A DNA stretch of 64,000 bases, from assembly GCA_005773635.1 (NCBI GenBank), contig SXHN01000122.1, forward strand, positions 1 through 64,000, given 5' to 3'. This DNA is from Actinomycetota bacterium. Its GTDB lineage: Bacteria; Actinomycetota; Acidimicrobiia; IMCC26256; PALSA-610. Each line of letters opens with the position of its first letter. Position 1 is the first letter of the stretch. A program made the position numbers and the translations under genes. This document shows, in pieces, positions 19,290-27,366 of this stretch. Below the pieces are notes generated by a model that searched no databases, was not told the DNA's origin, and worked only from the letters and a program-made list of their open reading frames with translations.

Positions 19290-20474
19290 GTGCGGATCCA
19301 ACTGATCGTCGTAGTTTCGATCGCAACACTCGCAGTCAGCGCATGTTCTACGCTGCCGTCAGGGCTCATCGAACCTCCTGGCCCCAGCCCCAAAGAACCC
19401 GCAACGGCCGCGACGTCTGCCAGCCTCCCGATTGCCTGGTCGAAAATCCTCACCCAAACCGCGACTCGTCCGGTAGTGATCGGCGACCTCGCCATCACGA
19501 CCCATGGTTCCAACATTGATGCCGTCATGGTCGCCACTGGAGCGTCGGTGTGGTCTCGTAACTTGTCCGACCCGGCCGTCGGGTCGGTGTACTTAGGGCC
19601 TCCGACATTGTCGCAGGGACGGATCTTGACCGCAGCATCCACAGCTGGCCTCGGCGGGTTGTACTCGTTCGCCACCGACGGTTCCAACACAGGCAGCTTG
19701 GCGTTTCATCACTTCGTCGGCAACCTCGCGGCCGATGGATCCCTGACTGCAAGGGTCGGTGGTTCGTACGGCAGCGGTACTCCTGCGCTCGCGACATTGC
19801 AGTTTGGTCGCACCTGGTTCGTGAGTTTTGGCGGCGGCCCAACGACCGGGCCCATCTCCATTACCGGAGGTCGGGCATTCATGGTGGCAGGTGGCAGAGT
19901 GTTGGGCTTTGATCCCACCACTCCGTGCACGCCGGTTCCACCGCCGTTTCCCTTCGGTTATTGCACCGCTACGTGGTCAACAAGTATTCCGGGAGCCCAA
20001 GCGGCCGCAAGCGCCGGAGGTGGCCGCGTCGCCATTGGATCAACCAACGGCACCCTTTCGGTCCTCAATGGAGCAACCGGCGCGGTGGAATTCACAACCG
20101 CGAATGCCAGCACGCCGTTGTCACCTTCCTCTCACGGTTACCAGGGTCGCCTATTCACAACTGGTGGCGACGGCGTGTTGCGGGTTTACAACGCCAGCGG
20201 TTGCGGCGGCACCGCGTGCGCGCCGCTATGGACCGGCGCGGTGGGATCCGCAAGTACGGTCGCTCCGACTGTGAGCAACGGCAAGGTGTACGTGGCAACG
20301 ACCGACGGTCGCCTAGTGGTATTCCCCGCAGCGGGGTGCTCAACACCGCCGTGCGAACCAATCGCAATCGGTGATTCCGCAACGGGATCAGCAGCGGGCG
20401 GTCGGCCGCTTGTAACGCGCACGCGAATACTCGTGCCGTTGGGCGACCAACTCGTCGCGTTTGCGAATTTGTAG
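19290..20474 (+). CDS. Extracytoplasmic lipoprotein with PQQ/WD-like beta-propeller
   Basis: 394 residues from a GTG at 19290, with AAGGAG about 6 nt upstream. A short hydrophobic signal ends in the lipobox AVSAC (about 15-19), followed by a Pro-rich linker and repeated beta-blade phrases such as DGVLRVYNASG, NGTLSVLNGATG, NGKVYVATTDGRLVV and GRAFMVAGGRVLGF, spaced at about 40-50 residues. That is the pattern of PQQ-type or quinoprotein-like propellers, without the tryptophan-docking consensus of PQQ enzymes. A cysteine pair recurs in the loops (GCGGTAC, GCSTPPC). It is probably a surface binding or assembly factor. It diverges from epi and converges on ccr. Confidence 0.82.
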   Translation: MRIQLIVVVSIATLAVSACSTLPSGLIEPPGPSPKEPATAATSASLPIAWSKILTQTATRPVVIGDLAITTHGSNIDAVMVATGASVWSRNLSDPAVGSVYLGPPTLSQGRILTAASTAGLGGLYSFATDGSNTGSLAFHHFVGNLAADGSLTARVGGSYGSGTPALATLQFGRTWFVSFGGGPTTGPISITGGRAFMVAGGRVLGFDPTTPCTPVPPPFPFGYCTATWSTSIPGAQAAASAGGGRVAIGSTNGTLSVLNGATGAVEFTTANASTPLSPSSHGYQGRLFTTGGDGVLRVYNASGCGGTACAPLWTGAVGSASTVAPTVSNGKVYVATTDGRLVVFPAAGCSTPPCEPIAIGDSATGSAAGGRPLVTRTRILVPLGDQLVAFANL

Positions 20475-20500
20475 ATCTATTCCTGGTCGCGAAACTGTCG

Positions 20501-21856
20501 CTACGACATTGCGTCGTAGCGACGGAACAACGTGATCTTGTCGATGTGTTGCTCCCGCAGCGCTTCGTTGCGAACGCCGAGCCCTTCCTCAGGCGACAGG
20601 CACAGCACGCCGAGCTTGCCCTCACTCATGTTCTTGTGCACGTTGTACGCGGCCTCGCCGGTTTGATCAAGCGTGAACACCTTCGACATCGTCGGATGCA
20701 CCTTGCCCTCGCCAATCAATCGATTCGCTTCCCACGCCTCGCGGTAGTTCGCGAAGTGACAGCCCTTCAACGTCTTGAGGTTCATCCAGAGGTATCGATT
20801 GTCGAATTCCAGCATGTACCCACTCGTCGCCGCGCACGTGATGATGAGACCCCCGCGCTTTGCAACAAACACAGAAGCTCCCATAGTGGAACGGCCTGGG
20901 TGTTCGAAGACGACGTCGACGTCGCGACCGATAAGCGACCGAATTTTCTTACCAAGGCGTAGCCATTCCTTGGGATCTTGTTCGTGTTCGTTTTTCCAGA
21001 AGTTGTATCCCTCAGCGCGACGATCGATCACTGCATCGCATCCCAATGCACGCAACAATTCGGCGCGCTTTTCACTGGAAACGACACCGACAGGGGTACC
21101 GCCACCGTTTTGCACGTACTGCACGGCGTACGCACCAATGCCACCAGTGGCGCCCCATACGAGCACACTGTCACCCTGCTGCATACCTGAGCCATTTTTG
21201 CTCACGATCATGCGATAACTCGTGGAGTTACACAGGCCATTCACAGCCGACTCTTCCCAAGAAAGATGCTCCGGTTTCGGCATCAATTGGTTGGCCTTCA
21301 CCACACTCACTTCCGCGAGGCCGCCGAAGTTTGTTTCGAAACCCCAAATTCGTTGATTCGATGCGAACATCGAATCGTCGTGAGCGGTCGGATCCTGATC
21401 GTCGACGTGGTTGCACTGCACGGTCACCCGGTCACCGGGTTTCCAGTTACGAACTGCGTTACCCACTCGCAACACCACACCAGAAGCATCAGAGCCAATC
21501 ACGTGATACGGCAGGTCGTGGCGCTTTCCCCAGTAACTCTCCTTGCCGAGGCGATTCAAGAAACTGAACGTTGACACCGGCCGAAAAATCGAAGTCCACA
21601 CCGTGTTGAAGTTGATCGAGCTTGCCATGACCGCGACATATGCCTCGTCGGGGGCAAGTTCAGGAAGCGGAAATTCATCAACCTTCACTGCTTGTCGCGG
21701 ATCGCGGTCATCGTCGGCCAGATCGCCGAACATCTCTTGATCTTCGGCTCGCACCATCGCACCACGTGCGGTAGTGGGTATCTCCAAGGAGGCAAACTCC
21801 TCAGCAGGTGCGTTGTTCACAATGGCATCACGGATAGCAGCAATGGCGTTCGACAT
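20501..21856 (-). CDS. ccr: Crotonyl-CoA carboxylase/reductase
   Basis: 451 residues from the ATG at 21856 (MSNAIAAIRDAI). It belongs to the MDR superfamily but carries the Ccr-specific long N-terminus and the segments SSINFNTVWTSIF, HVIGSDASGVVLRVG, VQCNHVDDQDPTAHDDSM, WGFETNFGGLAEVSVVKA and CNSTSYRMIVS, all characteristic of Ccr. WGATGGIGAYAVQYVQ is the NADPH site. The enzyme reductively carboxylates crotonyl-CoA with CO2 and NADPH to (2S)-ethylmalonyl-CoA, the defining step of the ethylmalonyl-CoA pathway; homologues also make polyketide extender units. No polyketide synthase is seen here. Confidence 0.93.
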   Translation of the reverse strand: MSNAIAAIRDAIVNNAPAEEFASLEIPTTARGAMVRAEDQEMFGDLADDDRDPRQAVKVDEFPLPELAPDEAYVAVMASSINFNTVWTSIFRPVSTFSFLNRLGKESYWGKRHDLPYHVIGSDASGVVLRVGNAVRNWKPGDRVTVQCNHVDDQDPTAHDDSMFASNQRIWGFETNFGGLAEVSVVKANQLMPKPEHLSWEESAVNGLCNSTSYRMIVSKNGSGMQQGDSVLVWGATGGIGAYAVQYVQNGGGTPVGVVSSEKRAELLRALGCDAVIDRRAEGYNFWKNEHEQDPKEWLRLGKKIRSLIGRDVDVVFEHPGRSTMGASVFVAKRGGLIITCAATSGYMLEFDNRYLWMNLKTLKGCHFANYREAWEANRLIGEGKVHPTMSKVFTLDQTGEAAYNVHKNMSEGKLGVLCLSPEEGLGVRNEALREQHIDKITLFRRYDAMS

Positions 21857-21919
21857 AGGCGCGAAACTAGTTGCGTGCCGGCGTGCATTCCCAACCTCCA
21901 ACCTTCTAGGGTCTCAGGA

Positions 21920-22216
21920 ATGAAGCGACAAAACGTGTTGGTGCTCTACCTCGGAGATTCGGCACTCGATTCTGCGGTCATCGCCTGGTCGTATTGGGAT
22001 GGCACCGGCACGGTCTGGCGGATGGCTGGCGACGAGAACGAAGCGCCGTACCCCACCGGGATCGCGGCGCTGCGAGATGGTTGGCGACTCTTTCAGACCT
22101 CGCAGCTCATCCCCCACTACCCCGGTACAGAAACGCAGACGTCATATCTCAAATACGAGTTCTTGTTCGAGCAAATCGTCGATGTTGATGTTGCTGCAGA
22201 AGGAGTAGCGCCATGA
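21920..22216 (+). CDS. Conserved-looking 98-residue protein of unknown function
   Basis: 98 residues from the ATG at 21920, preceded by CAGGA, and diverging from ccr across 63 bp. Its stop overlaps the start of the PhyH-family gene (ATGA), so the two are translationally coupled, which is the best evidence that it is real. The sequence is rich in Trp and Tyr (AVIAWSYWDGTG, LKYEFLFEQIVD), has no signal or membrane helix and matches no family I recognise. It may be a partner or stability factor for the downstream dioxygenase. Confidence 0.7.
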   Translation: MKRQNVLVLYLGDSALDSAVIAWSYWDGTGTVWRMAGDENEAPYPTGIAALRDGWRLFQTSQLIPHYPGTETQTSYLKYEFLFEQIVDVDVAAEGVAP

Positions 22217-23121
22217 GCGAATACCGCAAGCTCAGCACCAAGGAAGTCGCGCGATTCGCGGCACGCGGCCACTTGATGTTTGAAGGTCTCATTGGCGACG
22301 ACCTCAACCAAAAATACATCGATGAGGCAGGAGCCGGTGGCGTCGCGGAGGTTGCTGCTGGCACCCCGCTCGCGGACGCGTACGCGCCCGGCACATCGTT
22401 GCACGCTCTCGTCAACGAACCCGCGGTACGAGGCATCCTCGACAGTCTGGTCGGGCCCGGTCCCCTTGTTGATCACCATTTTGTGCACCTCACCCTCGGC
22501 CGCACCCAAAGAGAGTCGTTCGGAATCGCCAACCCGATGCCTTCGCAACATTGGCACCAAGATTCCACAATCGATACCCGAGCCGCTTTCGACGTACAGA
22601 TCATGTGGTACCCGCATGAAGTGACATTAGAAATGGGTGGTACTCGCTATCTTCCCGGCAGCCACCTTCGCATTGTCAGCGAAGCCGCAATCGGCCGGTA
22701 CCAAAACATTCGAGGTCAACGACACGTTGTGTGCCCCGCCGGTTCGCTGCTCGTACTCCACCATGGGATGTGGCATGGTGGCGGTTTCAATGCGAGCGAC
22801 ACGACTCGTCACATGGTCAAAATTCGGCTCAACCCAACGGTGCCGCAACAGAGACTTTGGGATACCTCCGACATCACGCCAGCCGACCGCGCCCAGCGCT
22901 CGATCTTTTGGCAACTCGCGGCACGCGAAGCCGACGATCTCCACGACATCTTGTGTGAATACCAGCCCTGGTTTGAGGCCGACACCGCCCGGTTGGAATT
23001 CGTGAACCGAGTTCGGTTCTTCCGCTATCTCCTTGGCGATGACACCTTCGATGCCGACTATTGGCTGACCCGCATAGAAAACCAGCCCGCTCGACGAGTG
23101 GAAAGCACGACCGGCAGCTAG
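22213..23121 (+). CDS. Phytanoyl-CoA dioxygenase (PhyH) family Fe(II)/2-oxoglutarate oxygenase
   Basis: 302 residues. The double-stranded beta-helix iron site is visible: HWHQD supplies the His-x-Asp pair (about 117-119) and LLVLHHGMWHGGGFNAS supplies the distal histidine. RHMVKIRLNPT carries the arginine that should hold 2-oxoglutarate. GGTRYLPGSHLR is the common strand between them. Members hydroxylate fatty acyl-CoAs, ectoine-type compounds or natural products, so the substrate is open. It is coupled to the small upstream gene by an ATGA overlap. The last codons are followed within 7 bp by the first 46-bp intergenic repeat. Confidence 0.87.
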   Translation: MSEYRKLSTKEVARFAARGHLMFEGLIGDDLNQKYIDEAGAGGVAEVAAGTPLADAYAPGTSLHALVNEPAVRGILDSLVGPGPLVDHHFVHLTLGRTQRESFGIANPMPSQHWHQDSTIDTRAAFDVQIMWYPHEVTLEMGGTRYLPGSHLRIVSEAAIGRYQNIRGQRHVVCPAGSLLVLHHGMWHGGGFNASDTTRHMVKIRLNPTVPQQRLWDTSDITPADRAQRSIFWQLAAREADDLHDILCEYQPWFEADTARLEFVNRVRFFRYLLGDDTFDADYWLTRIENQPARRVESTTGS

Positions 23122-23127
23122 CGGCAC

Positions 23128-23173
23128 GCGGTCCCACAGAGGCCGCGCAACCCGCCAGATCGTGGGACCACCC
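23128..23173 (+). repeat. 46-bp dispersed intergenic element, copy A
   Basis: One of four copies in the window (A, B here; C, D at 34345 and 34418). It begins GCGGTCCCAC and ends GTGGGACCACCC, so 8-bp arms GGTCCCAC and GTGGGACC form a perfect inverted repeat around a GC-rich middle. Copy B differs from A by a single base. It lies just after the PhyH stop. Confidence 0.85.
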
Positions 23174-23200
23174 GGGATGAGACTTGACACGACGGCGGCC

Positions 23201-23246
23201 GCGGTCCCACAGAGGCCGCGCAAGCCGCCAGATCGTGGGACCACCC
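23201..23246 (+). repeat. 46-bp dispersed intergenic element, copy B
   Basis: Starts exactly 73 bp after copy A, separated by a 27-bp spacer that is not itself repeated at this locus. The inverted arms are intact. It sits about 90 bp upstream of the thiolase start, so it lies in the thiolase 5' region or promoter zone. Confidence 0.85.
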
Positions 23247-23337
23247 TCGCCTGCGGGACGGTTGCGACTTGGGCGGCGGGCGTCCCGGAGGTTTACACTT
23301 TCGACCTCTTACAACTCGGACATCTCGGAGGTCCATC

Positions 23338-24522
23338 ATGCCTGGTTCGGTGATCGTTAGTTCCGCCCGCACTCCTATCGGCAAACTGTCGGGCGCATTG
23401 GCTCAATTCAGTGGCGCCGACCTCGGAGGCATCGCCATCAAGGCTGCGCTCGAGCGCGCGGGCCTCACCGGCGACCAGATTGATCACGTGATCATGGGCC
23501 AGGTGCTCCAAGCGGGCGCTGGGCAAATCACTGCACGTCAAGCAGCGGTGGCCGCAGGCATCCCGATGAACGTACCTTCGATCACCATCAACAAGGTGTG
23601 CTTGTCGGGCTTGAACTCGATCTACATGGCCGACCAGATGATTGCGGCAGGCGAAGCCGACATCGTGGTCGCCGGTGGCATGGAATCCATGACCAACGCT
23701 CCGTACATCCTCCCGAAAGCGCGCGCGGGCTACCGCATGGGCAACGGCGAACTTATCGACACTCTGATTCACGACGGCTTGTGGTGCGCGTTCGATGCAG
23801 TACACATGGGCACCGGCACCGAAAAGTACTGCGGAGAATTCGGAAACATCACGCGTGAAATGCAAGACGAGATGTCCGCACAAAGCCACGAACGCGCCGC
23901 GAATGCTCAAAAAGAGGGCCGCTTCACTGAAGAAATCACCACGGTAGCGATTCCGCAACGCAAGGGTGACCCGGTACTCGTCGACACCGATGAAGGTGTG
24001 CGCCCCGGCACCACTGCCGAATCACTCGGCGCCTTGCGGCCAGCGTTCGACAAAAACGGCACGATCACCGCCGGCAACGCGTCGCAAATTTCCGATGGTG
24101 GCGCAGCCGTTGTTGTGATGAGCCGCACCAAAGCAGAACAACTCGGCATCGCTCCGCTCGCAGAGCTTGTTGGCTTCGGAATGGTCGCAGGCCCCGATGC
24201 TTCGCTGCTGACACAACCGAGCCGCTCCATCAACAAGGCACTCGATCGAGCCGGTCTCAAGGTCTCCGATGTCGACCTGTTTGAGCTCAACGAGGCGTTC
24301 GCGGCCGTTGGTCTCGCCTCGATGCGCGACCTTTCGATTAGCGACGACATCGTGAACGTCAACGGAGGGGCTATTGCACTCGGTCACCCCGTTGGTATGT
24401 CGGGCACACGTGTCGTGCTCACGCTGATCAACGAACTCCGGCGCCGCGGTGGCGGTCTCGGCGCAGCCGCGCTCTGCGGCGGCGGCGGGCAGGGCGACGC
24501 CGCATTGGTACGCGCGCTCTAG
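23338..24522 (+). CDS. phaA/atoB: Acetyl-CoA acetyltransferase (thiolase)
   Basis: 394 residues from the ATG at 23338, with GGAGG about 6 nt upstream. Condenses two acetyl-CoA to acetoacetyl-CoA, or the reverse. The acyl-accepting cysteine is Cys88 in NKVCLSGLNSI; VVAGGMESMTNAPY, NEAFAAVGLAS, NGGAIALGHPVGMSG (His) and LCGGGGQGDA (second Cys) complete the active site. It supplies the entry step of the ethylmalonyl-CoA pathway or of storage-polymer synthesis, feeding the 3-hydroxybutyryl-CoA dehydrogenase at 9976. A strong hairpin follows the stop. Confidence 0.94.
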   Translation: MPGSVIVSSARTPIGKLSGALAQFSGADLGGIAIKAALERAGLTGDQIDHVIMGQVLQAGAGQITARQAAVAAGIPMNVPSITINKVCLSGLNSIYMADQMIAAGEADIVVAGGMESMTNAPYILPKARAGYRMGNGELIDTLIHDGLWCAFDAVHMGTGTEKYCGEFGNITREMQDEMSAQSHERAANAQKEGRFTEEITTVAIPQRKGDPVLVDTDEGVRPGTTAESLGALRPAFDKNGTITAGNASQISDGGAAVVVMSRTKAEQLGIAPLAELVGFGMVAGPDASLLTQPSRSINKALDRAGLKVSDVDLFELNEAFAAVGLASMRDLSISDDIVNVNGGAIALGHPVGMSGTRVVLTLINELRRRGGGLGAAALCGGGGQGDAALVRAL

Positions 24523-24545
24523 AGCGGTAAGCAACAACAGCTCCT

Positions 24546-24579
24546 GATGAGGGCGTGGCATTCGTGCCACGCCCTCATC
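24546..24579 (+). terminator. Intrinsic-terminator-like hairpin after the thiolase gene
   Basis: A perfect 15-bp inverted repeat (arms 24546-24560 and 24565-24579) around a stable TTCG tetraloop, 23 bp after the thiolase stop. No clear T-run follows, as is common in actinobacteria. It separates the thiolase transcript from the membrane-protein operon. Confidence 0.85.
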
Positions 24580-24603
24580 GCGTATCTGCCGTAGTTTGCA
24601 CAC

Positions 24604-25611
24604 ATGCAGTGGGTACCTCAATCTGGTTCACCGTTCGGCGTCCGCCCAATGAGCGTGGGCGAGCTCATCGACGGCGCGTTTCAAGTCATGAAACGGCATT
24701 TCGGCACACTCGTGAAGATCTCAGCCGTAGTAGTCGTGCCCTTCGGAATATTGTCGATGCTTGTGAGCCTCTCGGCACAAGCCGATCCGAATGACTTCAC
24801 TCGCACCGACACGTTCGGCAACCAAACGTTGGACTTCTCGGAACTTCGCGTCTTCCTTGCAGGAACCCTGCTCACCGTGGTAATTGGATTCATTGCCCAA
24901 GCAATAGCTGCCGGAGCGATCACGCATGTTGTAGCGAGCGACTACCTAGGCAGTGAAATCGATACAAAAAGCGCTATCCGGGTCGGCTTGGCGCGATGGT
25001 TCGCGCTGTTGCTGTCCGGAATTCTGCTCTTCCTAGGGGTCGCGGCAGGGGCGGTGCTGTGCATACTGCCAGGCGTCTTTCTTGCCGTCGCATGGACGGT
25101 GAATACACCAGCGTTAATCGTTGAACGCATCGGCCCAGCCAAGGCACTCGGCCGGTCGCTCAAGTTGGTGAAACCGCGCTGGTGGCCCACATTCGGCTTC
25201 GTACTCTTGCTCGCGCTCATGACTGGTATCGCCAGTTCCATGGTGGCGCTCCCCGTTGGGTTCATTTGGCAAAGCGGCTCCGCGAACGTGATCGCGAGTG
25301 GCGTCGTCAACATTCTCACCAGCCTCGCCATCACACCCTTTACTGCAGCGGCAACGGTGTTGCTGTACTTCGATCTTCGGGTGCGCCACGAAGGCTTCGA
25401 CGTGCAAATCCTTGCGCAATCACTTGATGTGCCTGTACCCGTGGCCGACGCGCCGACTTCTGGGGCTTTGGCGTCATGGCAAGGCGGAGGCCAACCGGCA
25501 CCGTCGTTGGGCACGCCTTGGGGCGGGCCCGCAACGCCACCACCCGCGCCACCCGCACCGTGGGGTCAGCCCGACATGCCCCCTCCACCACCGTCGCCGC
25601 CCGTCGAATGA
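24604..25611 (+). CDS. Polytopic membrane protein, glycerophosphodiester phosphodiesterase membrane-domain type
   Basis: 335 residues. After a short N-terminus with RPMSVGELIDGAF, it has about six hydrophobic helices: roughly 39-60, 88-115, 129-160, 186-210, 222-245 and a shorter last one. It ends in a Pro/Gly/Trp-rich disordered tail (about 285-335). The layout and the RPMSVGELIDGAF opening match proteins found at the head of MoxR/DUF4129/DUF58 blocks in actinobacteria. No enzymatic domain is present. The next gene overlaps its stop (ATGA). Function unknown; membrane assembly or quality control is inferred from the neighbours. Confidence 0.8.
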   Translation: MQWVPQSGSPFGVRPMSVGELIDGAFQVMKRHFGTLVKISAVVVVPFGILSMLVSLSAQADPNDFTRTDTFGNQTLDFSELRVFLAGTLLTVVIGFIAQAIAAGAITHVVASDYLGSEIDTKSAIRVGLARWFALLLSGILLFLGVAAGAVLCILPGVFLAVAWTVNTPALIVERIGPAKALGRSLKLVKPRWWPTFGFVLLLALMTGIASSMVALPVGFIWQSGSANVIASGVVNILTSLAITPFTAAATVLLYFDLRVRHEGFDVQILAQSLDVPVPVADAPTSGALASWQGGGQPAPSLGTPWGGPATPPPAPPAPWGQPDMPPPPPSPPVE

Positions 25612-26234
25612 TCGCTGCGGCCACTACTCCTGGCCAGGCTCGCCGCGATGCGCAAGCCATTCTCGACGGAGAGGCGTTCCAAACAAAAACGGGGTCACGA
25701 CCATTGCGAGGAGTGTTGGAGTGGATAGGCGACGGGTTGGCGCCAATCGGCAGAGCAATCACCCGCACCTGGAATGCAACGCTCGGACAACTCCCACCGA
25801 TGGCCATGTGGGTCGTGGTGATCGCCATTATCGCGGGCGCGATTTTTCTCATCGCTCGCAATGCGCAGTCGCGCGCAGCCGCGCGCAGCCTCAGTAACAC
25901 CAACTACACGCCCGACGACCGTTTCGACACACTCACCGCCACCGACCTCGAATCTGAGGCCGCATCAGCTGAACAACACGGCGATCTCGCGCTCGCATTA
26001 CGGCTGCGCTTCCGTGCCGGGCTGCTTCGTCTCGAATACGACGCTCATGCAATCGTGAACCGTCCGGGCCTCACCACTCGCGAAGTGCGATCCACACTGC
26101 AACTCGAACAATTCAACTCGTTGGCAAACACGTTCGAGGGAGTCACCTACGGTAACCAGGTTGCCGACCACGACGACACCGCCGAATCTCGAACGCAATG
26201 GCCCAGCGTCATTCGCGAGGCCTCGCGTGGCTGA
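25608..26234 (+). CDS. DUF4129-type membrane protein
   Basis: 208 residues from the ATG at 25608, which overlaps the previous stop. One transmembrane helix (about 66-85, WVVVIAIIAGAIFLIA) separates an N-terminal region from a cytoplasmic C-terminal domain with LALRLRFRAGLLRL and RPGLTTREV. The latter resembles the DUF4129 pattern (leucine/arginine helix, then TxxE/REx). DUF4129 proteins accompany MoxR AAA ATPases and DUF58 proteins. The following gene begins inside its last codons (8-nt overlap). No catalytic residues can be assigned. Confidence 0.78.
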   Translation: MIAAATTPGQARRDAQAILDGEAFQTKTGSRPLRGVLEWIGDGLAPIGRAITRTWNATLGQLPPMAMWVVVIAIIAGAIFLIARNAQSRAAARSLSNTNYTPDDRFDTLTATDLESEAASAEQHGDLALALRLRFRAGLLRLEYDAHAIVNRPGLTTREVRSTLQLEQFNSLANTFEGVTYGNQVADHDDTAESRTQWPSVIREASRG

Positions 26235-27366
26235 AACAACACGCATACGAATCGGCACTCCCACAGCCCGCAAAGGAATCTTCGCCGCGCTCGTCTTGAT
26301 CGTTGGATTTACGCTGATCGTCGAATTCTTGGGTGCCGCGACTGATGACACGCGACCGTCGCAAGGCCGCCGCGGCAGTTCGTACAACGCCGGCGACGAC
26401 GGCACGCGCGCGTACATCGAGCTACTCGACCGCTACGACTTCAATGTCCGTCGAGCACGCACACTCGATGAGAACACCATCAAAACGAACGAAACTGCGA
26501 TTGTGATCGACCCCGTCGAACTGCGCCGAAGCGAAGCCGAAGTGCTCCAGAATTTTGTTCGCAGCGGTGGACATCTCATTATCGGTGGCGGATACGTTGA
26601 CGTATCGAACTTGAGTTCGCAGCCCCCTCAATGGCAAAGCGAACGTCGCGAAAACTGGACGGTAAGCACCCCGAACGAATTCAACGACGCGCAACGGCTT
26701 TTGACAGCAAGCGAGGGCTACTGGGTCCAGCCTGGCAATGCAACACCTATCGTCGGCGACGAAAACGCAGCACTGCTCGTGCGCGAAACGCTGGGCGCGG
26801 GATCAATCGACTTCGTGGCCGATGCAACGCTGTTCAACAACGCTCTCATCGCCGAGGCCGACAACGCTGCGTTCGCAGTGGGTATGGCCGACAACGGCAC
26901 GCGCAACGTGGTGTTCGTCGAGCTCGACGGTTCGGCTGAACCTGCGCAGGGGTTCAGTGCACTCCCCAACCGTTGGAAACTGGCGATCCTCGTATTTGTG
27001 CTGGCCGCCGCGCTGTTTGCGTGGAGCACGGCCCAGCGGTTTGGACCTCCCGAAGCACGCGAACGCGAACTCGCACCTGCACGCGGCGAATACATCGAAG
27101 CCATGGGCGCAGCGCTCGCCCGTAGCAAAGACATGGAGTCGAATCGCGGCGCATTGTGCGAAAAAACGCTGCGCACGCTGCGTCGCGATCGTATTGACGC
27201 TGACGAAGTCAGCGAGATCGCGCTGCTGCACCATTGTGATGCGCACGACCTCAGCGTGCTGCTCGGTCACGCGCCAGCCACCGATGCATTCGCCGCCGCT
27301 CGAGCATTCGCGGCTATCCAAACAACTTCCAACCTGATGCAATCCACTGGAAAGGACCGTTCATGA
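26227..27366 (+). CDS. DUF4350-domain membrane protein
   Basis: 379 residues from a GTG at 26227 that overlaps the DUF4129 stop by 8 nt. An N-terminal helix (about 16-36), an extracytoplasmic or soluble domain with GTRAYIELLDRYDFNVRRAR, AIVIDPVELRRSEAEVL and GGHLIIGGGY (a Rossmann-like, glutamine-amidotransferase-like DUF4350 pattern), then a second helix near 255-273 followed by an Arg-rich cytoplasmic tail. DUF4350 proteins are regularly found between DUF4129 and MoxR genes. The next gene overlaps by ATGA. No known enzymatic role. Confidence 0.78.
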   Translation: MAETTRIRIGTPTARKGIFAALVLIVGFTLIVEFLGAATDDTRPSQGRRGSSYNAGDDGTRAYIELLDRYDFNVRRARTLDENTIKTNETAIVIDPVELRRSEAEVLQNFVRSGGHLIIGGGYVDVSNLSSQPPQWQSERRENWTVSTPNEFNDAQRLLTASEGYWVQPGNATPIVGDENAALLVRETLGAGSIDFVADATLFNNALIAEADNAAFAVGMADNGTRNVVFVELDGSAEPAQGFSALPNRWKLAILVFVLAAALFAWSTAQRFGPPEARERELAPARGEYIEAMGAALARSKDMESNRGALCEKTLRTLRRDRIDADEVSEIALLHHCDAHDLSVLLGHAPATDAFAAARAFAAIQTTSNLMQSTGKDRS

